This document shows positions 5,566 to 10,043 of a stretch of 10,043 nt of DNA, one piece after another. Each line of letters starts with the position of its first letter. Position 1 is the first letter of the stretch. A program made the translations under genes and the position numbers. Source of the stretch: Baffinella frigidus (taxonomy: Eukaryota > Cryptophyceae > Cryptomonadales > Baffinellaceae). The notes below the pieces were generated by a model that was not told the DNA's origin, searched no databases, and saw only the letters and a list, made by a program, of their open reading frames with translations. The stretch lies in NCBI GenBank assembly GCA_026770585.1, contig MU646337.1, positions 907,543 to 917,585 on the forward strand. The letters are read 5' to 3'.

Positions 5566-5846
5566 ATCGAAAAAACGCGCCCGTTCATGCTATTTTGGGC
5601 ATGGGTTCCATGCCAAGATAGAGCGCTGTGCAGAGCAGTTGGCCACCGGAAAATGGGAAAATGGGAAAATTGGAGCCATTTTGTCAACTTTTGAGAAATT
5701 TAGTACCATGAATTTCTCACAAGTGGACAAAATGGCTCAAATTTCCCATTTCCCATTTTTCGGTTCCAACTTCTCTGCACAGCGCTCTAGCATCACCCAT
5801 GCACAAAACGCCGGGAAATCACGTTTTGTTTTCTTCCCGATACCCG
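5566..5846. mobile_element. Long imperfect palindrome of about 280 bp (foldback element)
   Basis: Almost the whole segment pairs with itself around a 10-base loop at 5701-5710. Inner arms 5682-5700 / 5711-5729 match at 17 of 19 positions. The arms continue with GGAAAATGGGAAAATGGG-type sequence against its inverse. They then include the exact 15-bp pair GAGCGCTGTGCAGAG (5621-5635) / CTCTGCACAGCGCTC (5773-5787) and taper off near GGGCATGGG / CCCATGC. The 108-codon plus-strand frame through it is not considered a gene. The form fits a foldback MITE; a transcript would make a long hairpin RNA. No target duplication recognised. Confidence 0.75.
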
Positions 5847-5878
5847 ACCCGACCGCGGAAAAACCCAAGCCAACCTGA

Positions 5879-5991
5879 AGTGTACACTATGGCGACTTTT
5901 TGGTCCTAGGATCCCTCGGCCTACGGTAGGAGGTCCTAGGCAATGCCGTATGCCTAACTACCCCATTTTCAGGCCGTTAGCCTATGAACAT
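5879..5991. other. Short unique spacer with duplicated GGTCCTAGG
   Basis: GGTCCTAGG occurs at 5902-5910 and 5932-5940 around CGGCCTACGGTAGG. Nothing else is recognisable. Confidence 0.3.
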
Positions 5992-6036
5992 GGCTGCTGC
6001 GGCAAGTGTGTTTGAGAAGTCCCAAACCCCAAACCC
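5992..6036 (+). repeat. 45-bp dispersed direct repeat, copy 1
   Basis: GGCTGCTGCGGCAAGTGTG continues through TTTGAGAAGTCCC into a telomere-like CCCAAACCC tail. Copy 2 at 8520-8564 matches at 43 of 45 positions. A shorter third piece, ATGGCTGCTGCGCCAAG, lies at 8654-8670. Conservation over 2.5 kb points to a recent segmental copy or mobile origin. Confidence 0.85.
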
Positions 6037-6080
6037 GGGGTCGAAGCTGCCCCACCAGCTAGCGCTCTTCTGCCTCGAAG
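6037..6080 (+). repeat. GGGTCGA-GCTGCC-CAGCTAGCG repeat, copy 1
   Basis: Contains GGTCGAAGCTGCCCCACCAG followed by CTAGCGCTCTTCTGCCTCG. It shares this order with 6199-6252 and 6592-6650, and lacks the TGTACGGCAGG lead-in seen in those two. Confidence 0.8.
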
Positions 6081-6198
6081 TAGAGCGGTTTTGCATCTGC
6101 TCTTGCATCTGCAGGCCACGAAAAAACAATCCGACAGTGCCAAAAATTGATAGTTTCCTACCAGCATCGTAAACTTTTGGTGTTTTTTATTTGTTTTT

Positions 6199-6252
6199 GT
6201 ACGGCAGGGGGGTCGATGCTGCCTCATCAGCTAGCGATCTTCTGCCTCGTGC
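6199..6252 (+). repeat. GGGTCGA-GCTGCC-CAGCTAGCG repeat, copy 2
   Basis: Starts TGTACGGCAGGGGGGTCGAT and ends CTTCTGCCTCGTGCG; nearly identical to copy 3 at 6592-6650. The segment from here to 6380 holds nothing else clear except a small GACCCC/GGGGTC stem near 6305-6323. Confidence 0.85.
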
Positions 6253-6380
6253 GGCGGAGGGGAGGCTCAGTTCACACTTCATTGGATCATTAATTGAACA
6301 ATTCGACCCCCGTCCGTGGGGTCTTTCCCCACCCGATCGCCACTTAAGGGATAGGGTGCGGCCTGACACACTCTTTCAAT

Positions 6381-6541
6381 CTAGCTCTGCTTCACTCTGG
6401 TAGACTAACTCGATTATGTCCTTTCATTCAACTCAAAACGCCAAAAGTCGTCTTTTTCAAAGGGATTTGTCAACTTTTGGCGAACCGTTGCGATTTGGTC
6501 TCGCCAAATTGGCGAGACCAAATCGAGTGGAACAGAGCTAG
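6381..6541. mobile_element. Hairpin-rich element of 161 bp with CTAGCTCTG ends
   Basis: The ends CTAGCTCTGCTTCACTC (6381-6397) and their inverse at 6525-6541 match at 15 of 17 positions. Inside are CGCCAAAAGT (6439-6448) / ACTTTTGGCG (6473-6482) and a perfect 35-bp palindrome at 6491-6525. The right half, inverted, resembles the partial element at 2539-2626. No protein is encoded. The target duplication is unclear. Confidence 0.65.
6491..6525. repeat. Perfect 35-bp palindrome
   Basis: Seventeen-base arms starting CGATTTGGTCTCGCCAA pair exactly around a single A at 6508. Such a palindrome can extrude as a cruciform or give a stable RNA stem. Confidence 0.95.
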
Positions 6542-6591
6542 TCTATGTCAGGGGATGGTCCGTCTCAATAAAGCAACTCTCCCTCTCGCTC

Positions 6592-6650
6592 TGTACGGCA
6601 GGGGGGTCGATGCTGCCTCACCAGCTAGCGCTCTTCTGTCTCGTGCGTCG
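6592..6650 (+). repeat. GGGTCGA-GCTGCC-CAGCTAGCG repeat, copy 3
   Basis: TGTACGGCAGG lead-in followed by GGTCGATGCTGCCTCACCAG, CTAGCGCTCTTCTG and CTCGTGCG. It abuts the 192-bp duplicated unit that starts at 6651. Confidence 0.85.
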
Positions 6651-6842
6651 CCTGAAGCCCAAACACATCATCGAGAGCGGGGCGCACGAGGTACTCAGGG
6701 TTTAGGGTTCAGGTTTTAGAGCGTCCCGAGAGTTAGGAGTGCCCCGGGACGCACGAGGCATGCCATGTATAGGGTTTCGGGTTTCGGGTTTAGGGCGTAG
6801 GGTGTAGGGGTTAGAGTCCCACGTGCGACTCCTGACACCAAT
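6651..6842 (+). repeat. 192-bp dispersed unit, copy A (uninterrupted)
   Basis: It runs from CCTGAAGCCC to TGACACCAAT. It contains CATCATCGAGAG-CGGGGCGCACGAGG, a stem GCGTCCCG (6721-6728) / CGGGACGC (6745-6752), and telomere-like GGGTTTCGGGTTTAGGG. Copy D (7389-7734) is the same unit with a 150-bp insertion and about 96% identity by eye. The open frames here on the reverse strand read through the duplicated repeat and are not called as genes. Confidence 0.92.
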
Positions 6843-6843
6843 A

Positions 6844-6947
6844 CCTGAAGCCCAAACACATCATCGAGAGCGGGGCGCACGAGGTACTCCGTTTGTGGAG
6901 TGTAGGGCGTAGGGTGTAGGGGTTCCCCCTGCGACGCTTGACACGAA
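6844..6947 (+). repeat. Copy B, a shortened relative of the 192-bp unit
   Basis: It keeps the left part (CCTGAAGCCC to GAGGTACTCC), then jumps to GTGTAGGGCGTAGGGTGTAGGG and GCGACGCTTGACACGAA. Its last 77 bp (6871-6947) are repeated directly as copy C. Confidence 0.85.
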
Positions 6948-7024
6948 CGGGGCGCACGAGGTAGTCCGTCTGTAGAGTGTAGGGCGTAGGGTGTAGGGGC
7001 TCCCCCTGCGACGCTTGACACGAA
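6948..7024 (+). repeat. Copy C, 77-bp direct tandem of the end of copy B
   Basis: Starts CGGGGCGCACGAGGTAGTCC and ends GCGACGCTTGACACGAA. It has the same 77-bp length as 6871-6947 with only a few substitutions. Confidence 0.88.
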
Positions 7025-7388
7025 TCAGATGTTTTCCTGGTGCCCAAGCACATCACTACGGGGGAGGGCTGGTTGGTTTCTTGGAGCCCTTTTTGGGCAC
7101 ATCCTGCAGTTACTTTTCCATCAAAGTCAATTATTTGCGGGTATTTTCGGTAACTTTTGCCGATTTCAAGGGAAAATAATAGATGAACGCAGGGCGTAAA
7201 ATGACATGTAGCTCTCCCGCGTAGCAGGTTGGCGAGGACCAATATGGGGTGTTGACAAATTTGTCCGAATGTTATGAGTATTGTCCTATGTATTATTTTT
7301 ATTGATTCATCGGAGTGTTATTATTATTATTATCGTACATACTATTATTATTTTGCCTTGTACAAAGCCTTCCTGGATGAGCCAACAG
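7025..7388. other. Spacer with satellite-like and element-like fragments and an ATT microsatellite
   Basis: CAGATGTTTTCCTGGTG at 7026-7042 recurs at 8103-8119. At 7121-7187, CAAAGTCAATTATTT then CCGATTT then AATAATAGATG follow the order seen in the 8692-9797 satellite, so this may be a decayed monomer. At 7208-7265, TAGCTCT, GGCGAG, ACCAA and GTTGACAAAT resemble the 6381-6541 element, and GACAAATTTGTC (7254-7265) is a 12-bp palindrome. An imperfect ATT repeat lies at 7317-7351. No gene. Confidence 0.4.
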
Positions 7389-7734
7389 CCTGAAGCCCAA
7401 GCACATCATCGAGAGTTTATCTCAGAAAACGAGTTCTAAAACTCATTTTTTTAAGTCAATTCCCCTACAAATTCGTCAACTTATTCTTTACTCTCCGCAT
7501 AAGTTGACAAATTTGTAGGGGAATTGACTTAAGAAAACGAGTTTTAGAACTCGTTTTCTGAGATAAGAGTGGGGCGCACGAGGTACTCAGGGCTTAGGGT
7601 TCAGGTTTTAGAGCGTCCCGAGAGTTTGGAGTGCCCCGGGACGCACGAGGCATGCCATGTATAGGGTTTCGGGTTTCGGGTATAGGGTGTAGGGTGTAGG
7701 GGTTAGAGTCCCACGTGCGACTCTTGACACCAAT
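7389..7734 (+). repeat. 192-bp unit, copy D, interrupted by a 150-bp transposon
   Basis: 7389-7416 and 7571-7734 together equal copy A in order and in length (28 + 164 = 192). The interruption is the element at 7417-7566 plus a duplicated GAGT (7413-7416 and 7567-7570). Substitutions against copy A are few, so the duplication is fairly young and the insertion is younger still or occurred in one branch. Confidence 0.93.
7417..7566. mobile_element. 150-bp MITE, 68-bp inverted arms, 4-bp target duplication GAGT
   Basis: Arms 7417-7484 and 7499-7566 are inverted copies with 3 mismatches in 68, around a 14-base loop. The ends are TTATCTCAG / CTGAGATAA. GAGT lies directly on both sides. The uninterrupted repeat copies A and B show GAGCGGGGCG at the same point, so the empty site is known apart from one C/T difference. 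Each arm holds its own 12-bp stem (AGAAAACGAGTT / AACTCGTTTTCT), so the strand could fold as a cloverleaf. No protein is encoded; mobilisation would need a transposase from elsewhere. A second copy enters the window at 10009. Confidence 0.92.
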
Positions 7735-7790
7735 CCGGACGAGAGCGCACCCCAAGGCAAATTTGGCAACTTGAGATTATTTTGCCCACA

Positions 7791-7813
7791 GGGCGATCAA
7801 AATCTGATCGCCC
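7791..7813. repeat. Perfect 9-bp stem-loop GGGCGATCA / TGATCGCCC
   Basis: Arms 7791-7799 and 7805-7813 around AAATC, extended by CAC/GTG after one bulged A. No T run follows and the genome is eukaryotic, so it is not called a terminator. Confidence 0.7.
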
Positions 7814-7914
7814 GTGATGAATGGATTCTGGTACTAAATGGCCTTACAAGTATTATAGTGGTACAAACGTGTTAACTTTTGCGATAAAGGTTATTCAGCA
7901 TTTGACCCCGGGTA

Positions 7915-8087
7915 CCACGCAAGAGTGTAACACAGACCTGGGAAAACCAGTCAGTTCACACGGACTTTGTATCAACTTCCCGAAATTTCGATTTTTCTCT
8001 GGGGAGAATGTTGACTTATGAACATTTGAAAATAGCCAGATCTGGCTATTTTTCCTAGACGGCACTCTGCCCTCCACTCTTGCGTGG
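7915..8087. mobile_element. 173-bp TA-flanked MITE with CCACGCAAGAGTG ends
   Basis: CCACGCAAGAGTG at 7915-7927 and its exact inverse at 8075-8087 are each flanked by TA (7913-7914 and 8088-8089). TA duplication is typical of the Tc1/mariner superfamily and also of PIF-like groups when part of TWA. The ends resemble those of the 9404-9529 element (CCACGCCAGAGGG). It contains a perfect 24-bp palindrome at 8029-8052. The short frames on both strands crossing it are not credible genes. Non-autonomous. Confidence 0.85.
8029..8052. repeat. Perfect 24-bp palindrome inside the TA-flanked element
   Basis: AAAATAGCCAGA followed directly by its inverse TCTGGCTATTTT, with no loop. Cruciform-prone; also typical of an internal stem in a MITE. 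Confidence 0.95.
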
Positions 8088-8152
8088 TAGGCTCCTGTCC
8101 GGCAGATGTTTTCCTGGTGTAAAGCCCGCCATGTTCAGCCATCGTTCCGGGG

Positions 8153-8247
8153 AAAACCGTAGTACCAGAACCCCCTCAGATTTATGGTACTACGAAAACC
8201 GTAGTACCAGAACCCCCTCAGCACGCGTAGTATCACAACCCCCTCAG
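8153..8247 (+). repeat. Short tandem cluster of CGTAGTACCAGAACCCCCTCAG
   Basis: AAAACCGTAGTACCAG-ACCCCCTCAG units occur at 8153-8179 and 8195-8221. A diverged third, CGTAGTATCACAACCCCCTCAG, lies at 8226-8247. Between the first two, GGTACTACG (8186-8194) is the inverse of CGTAGTACC (8158-8166), making a stem. Confidence 0.85.
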
Positions 8248-8277
8248 ATTTGCCAACGGCTGCGCGTGGGCCTATTT

Positions 8278-8432
8278 GGGGGTTTAGGGTTTGGGGTTGG
8301 GGGGTTCGGGGTCTCGTTCTGGGCTTGGAGAGAGACCGTGCGCCGTTGACAAGTACTTGACCTCTCCTCCGAATGTAGCAGTGGCTTCTCGAAGCCCGGA
8401 ACGAGACCCCACACCCCAAACCCCTAAACCCC
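8278..8432. repeat. Inverted repeat with telomere-like arms
   Basis: The left arm 8278-8326 (GGGTTTAGGGTTTGGGG through GGGGTCTCGTTCTGGGCTT) pairs with the right arm 8391-8432 (GAAGCCCGGAACGAGACCCC through CCCCTAAACCCC), with small indels. The loop of about 64 bases contains CAAGTACTTG. Here a G-rich and a C-rich telomere-like tract face each other with unique sequence attached, so this is an inverted duplication and not just two random tracts. Confidence 0.75.
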
Positions 8433-8463
8433 GGACCCTGAACCATGGACCCTGAATCCTAAG

Positions 8464-8515
8464 GGTCTCTGACACCTTCTGTATAGGGACCGAAAGGTCT
8501 CTGGTACCTTCTATG
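8464..8515 (+). repeat. Two-copy tandem of GGTCTCTG-ACCTTCT
   Basis: GGTCTCTGACACCTTCTGTAT and GGTCTCTGGTACCTTCTATGT lie about 30 bp apart. Confidence 0.75.
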
Positions 8516-8519
8516 TTGG

Positions 8520-8564
8520 GGCTGCTCCCGCAAGTGTGTTTGAGAAGTCCCAAACCCCAAACCC
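8520..8564 (+). repeat. 45-bp dispersed direct repeat, copy 2
   Basis: Matches 5992-6036 at 43 of 45 positions and likewise runs directly into a CCCAAACCCC tract. Confidence 0.85.
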
Positions 8565-8640
8565 CCAAACCCCCAACCATCAAACCCCAAACCCTGAACC
8601 CTAAACCCTAAACCCTAAACCCTGAACCCTAAACCCTGAC
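8565..8640 (-). repeat. Telomere-like CCCTAAA / CCCAAAC block
   Basis: CCCAAACCCCC followed by several CCCTAAAC and CCCTGAAC units on the plus strand, ending at CTGACAGGGG. Confidence 0.9.
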
Positions 8641-9215
8641 AGGGGCTGGGCACATGGCTGCTGCGCCAAGCGGCCCCAGACGCGCAAATCACAGTCGTCT
8701 CTCCGAACCAGCCGCGATCCTACATCGACCAGAAGCCCGACTCGGTACGTCTAAAGGCAAAGTCAACTATTATAAAGTCAAAGTCAACTATTCACATCTC
8801 GAGTCAAAGTCAACTATTCTGCCCCGCTTTATTTTCTCTCTCTCCAAAAGTGGCCGATCTGTGGTACAAATGATAGATGGCCGGTCACAGAGGTCTCCCC
8901 GAACAAGCCGGGTTACTACATCGATCGGAAACCTGACTCGGTACGGCCAAAGTCAACTATTTCGCTCCCACTTTCTTCGTTTCTCGCCAAAAGTGGCCGA
9001 TCCGTGGTACAGATAATAGATGGGCGATCTTTGTCTTCTCCCCGAATAAGCCGAGACATTACATCGATAGGAACGTGACTCGGTACGTCCATCTCAAGTC
9101 AAAAGTCAATTATTTCGCCCCCGCTTTCGTCGTTTCTCGCAAAAAGTGGCCGATCCGTGGTACAAATGATAGATGGGCGATCGCAGTCGTCTCCCCGAAC
9201 ACGCCGGGTGACTTA

Positions 9216-9375
9216 AGCGCTTGCGGGAAAACTTGGCCGATTTCAGCGAGAAATGTTTTCAGAATTTGTACCAGAATCGTTTAGATGGACCGGTTGCATG
9301 TCACGTCCTGGTACAAAAGCTCTGAATTTCTGGAAAAAATCTCGTTGAAATCGGCCAAGTTTTCCCGCAAGCGCT
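9216..9375. mobile_element. 160-bp hairpin MITE with AGCGCTTGCGGG ends, inserted in satellite copy 4
   Basis: The first 36 bp of the left arm match the inverted right end with one mismatch (it starts AGCGCTTGCGGGAAAACTTG). Pairing resumes at TTTGTACCAG / CTGGTACAAA around a loop of about 33 bases. The flanks are GGTGACTTA and CTACATCG, whereas intact monomers read GGTTACTACATCG. The element therefore entered at ACTA, with a target duplication of 2-4 bp that I cannot fix exactly. No protein. Confidence 0.85.
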
Positions 9376-9403
9376 CTACATCGATCGGAAGTCCGACTCG
9401 GTA

Positions 9404-9529
9404 CCACGCCAGAGGGCTCGAAACTTCCACTTTTGACATGTTTCAGGGGAAAGCCCCTGCATGCTTGAGTTAACGACGTCGGATCTGGCGTGGATAAGGC
9501 GTCGGTTTCCCTCGACCCCTCTGGCGTGG
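9404..9529. mobile_element. 126-bp TA-flanked MITE with CCACGCCAGAGGG ends, inserted in satellite copy 4
   Basis: CCACGCCAGAGGG at 9404-9416 is inverted as CCCTCTGGCGTGG at the right end, with one extra C before the inner TCGA. TA flanks both sides (9402-9403 and 9530-9531). Intact monomers read CTCGGTACGGCC at this position, so the original TA target is seen uninterrupted in copies 2 and 5. The ends resemble those of the 7915-8087 element. A lone end-like CTGGCGTGG-TA also occurs at 847-857. The interior has AGGGG-AAAG-CCCCT. Non-autonomous. Confidence 0.9.
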
Positions 9530-9830
9530 TATGGCCAAAGTCAATTATTTCCCCCACTTTCTGCTTTTATCTCCAAAAGTGGCCGATCCGTGGTACATAT
9601 AATAGATGGGCGATCACAGTAGTCTCCCCGAATAAATCGAAACACTCCATCGATCGGAAACCTGACTCGGTACGGCCAAAGTCAACTATTTCGCCCCCAC
9701 TTTCTTCGTTTCTCGCCAAAAGTGGCCGATCCATGGTACAGATAATAGATGGGCGATCTTTGTCTTCTCCCCGAATAAGCCGTGACTCGGTACGGCCCGC
9801 CCGAGACCCTGAACCCTTTGAACCCTGAAC

Positions 9831-10000
9831 CTTGTGGAGTGAAGTGCTTTCAAGTCTTTGATGGAGCAATCCCTAGGAACACGCAAGGCAGTCACGACCG
9901 ACCGTCTGGCTTCGGCGTCCGCGTGACCGGTCACGTGGGCGTTCATGAGCCTGCCGGCGGGGCTGTTCCACGAACGGTGCCTGTCCCCGGGAAGGTTGAC
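9831..10000 (-). other. Candidate coding exon in unique GC-rich DNA
   Basis: Unlike its surroundings this block has no repeat character. On the minus strand it follows an acceptor-like CCCCAG (10006-10001), and the frame starting at 10000 has no stop through 9831. There, CACAAG is followed by a donor-like GTTCAG and telomere-like DNA. The reading starts VNLPGDRHRSWNSPAGRLMN and later contains SIKDLKALHSTR. No family is recognised. The plus strand is also open over part of it, so the coding strand is uncertain. GTGACCGGTCAC, a 12-bp palindrome, lies at 9923-9934. Confidence 0.25.
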
Positions 10001-10008
10001 CTGGGGTT

Positions 10009-10043
10009 TTATCTCAGAAAACGAGTTCTAAAACTCGTTTTCT
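10009..10043. mobile_element. Second copy of the 150-bp TTATCTCAG MITE, cut by the window end
   Basis: TTATCTCAGAAAACGAG and the following 12-bp-arm stem match the inverted right arm of the 7417-7566 element without mismatch over 35 bp. The left flank is GGTT (10005-10008), which would be the target duplication if it is again 4 bp. Confidence 0.9.

Larger units (their letters stand above)
8692..9797 (+). repeat. Satellite array, monomer about 143 bp, five full copies and a partial one
   Basis: Each monomer reads CAGTCGTCTCCCCGAA, then CATCGATCGGAA, GACTCGGTACGGCC, AAAGTCAACTATTTCGC, CAAAAGTGGCCGATCCGTGG and ATAATAGATGGGCGATC. Copies start at 8692, 8888, 9031, 9184, 9617 and 9760. Copies 2 and 5 are 143 bp. 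Copy 1 is longer because AAAGTCAACTATT is triplicated (8759, 8780, 8816). Copy 4 is 433 bp because it holds two transposons (160 and 126 bp). Copy 6 breaks off near 9797 in a short CCCTGAACC tract. The monomer length is not a multiple of three. The 60-120-codon frames crossing it do not keep one frame between copies, so no gene is called. Confidence 0.92.

Noticed and set aside
5552-5878. 108-codon plus-strand frame
   Set aside because: It spans the foldback element; an open frame through a long palindrome is expected by chance and both halves mirror each other.
6811-7242. 143-codon minus-strand frame
   Set aside because: It runs through the tandem 77-bp units and spacer fragments. The repeated peptide segments reflect DNA duplication, and no domain is recognisable.
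7791-7813. Rho-independent terminator
   Set aside because: The stem is good, but no T run follows and no gene reads toward it; the window is not bacterial.
8654-9016. 120-codon plus-strand frame
   Set aside because: It lies in satellite monomers 1-2. The monomer is not a multiple of three, so the reading changes from copy to copy and is not preserved.

Overview
The window looks like nuclear DNA of a eukaryotic alga or related protist. The evidence is: dispersed plant-type telomere-like repeats (TTTAGGG / CCCTAAA) on both strands away from any chromosome end; no bacterial-style operon, no rRNA or tRNA; low coding density; many small hairpin transposons and satellites; and one predicted secreted or organelle-targeted protein with an LRLRGG motif just after its signal peptide. 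That motif is common in N-terminal regions of proteins from algae with secondary plastids (cryptophytes, pelagophytes). A cryptophyte is my best guess, but it is inference.

Layout. 1-320: TTTAGGG-type repeats. 320-2030: hairpin elements, a GATA microsatellite, and a 20-bp tandem array bracketed by 35-bp direct repeats. 2030-2630: degenerate G/C-rich repeat DNA with two more hairpin elements. 2635-4059: the only convincing genes, a head-to-head pair with about 123 bp between start codons. The minus-strand gene encodes a signal-peptide protein with LRLRGG and a short coiled coil. The plus-strand gene encodes a single-pass (type II-like) membrane protein. The plus reading frame runs into CCCTAAA-like repeats. 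Two short non-repeat islands within those repeats (4919-4957 and 5171-5207) carry splice-like borders and may be further exons. 4019-5470: mostly CCCTAAA-like DNA broken by a unique block and one hairpin element. 5500-8650: a patchwork of hairpin elements, duplicated segments and short tandem repeats. 8692-9797: a satellite with a monomer of about 143 bp, one copy of which is interrupted by two transposons. 9831-10000: a short unique GC-rich block that could be a minus-strand exon. The window then ends inside a second copy of one of the hairpin elements.

The most solid biology here is mobile-element biology. At least nine inverted-repeat elements are visible. For two of them the window itself holds the matching empty site: a 150-bp element with a 4-bp target duplication (7417-7566), and a 126-bp element flanked by TA (9404-9529) whose terminal repeats resemble those of a 173-bp TA-flanked element at 7915-8087. 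No transposase is present, so all would depend on enzymes encoded elsewhere. No new enzymatic or defence system is visible.
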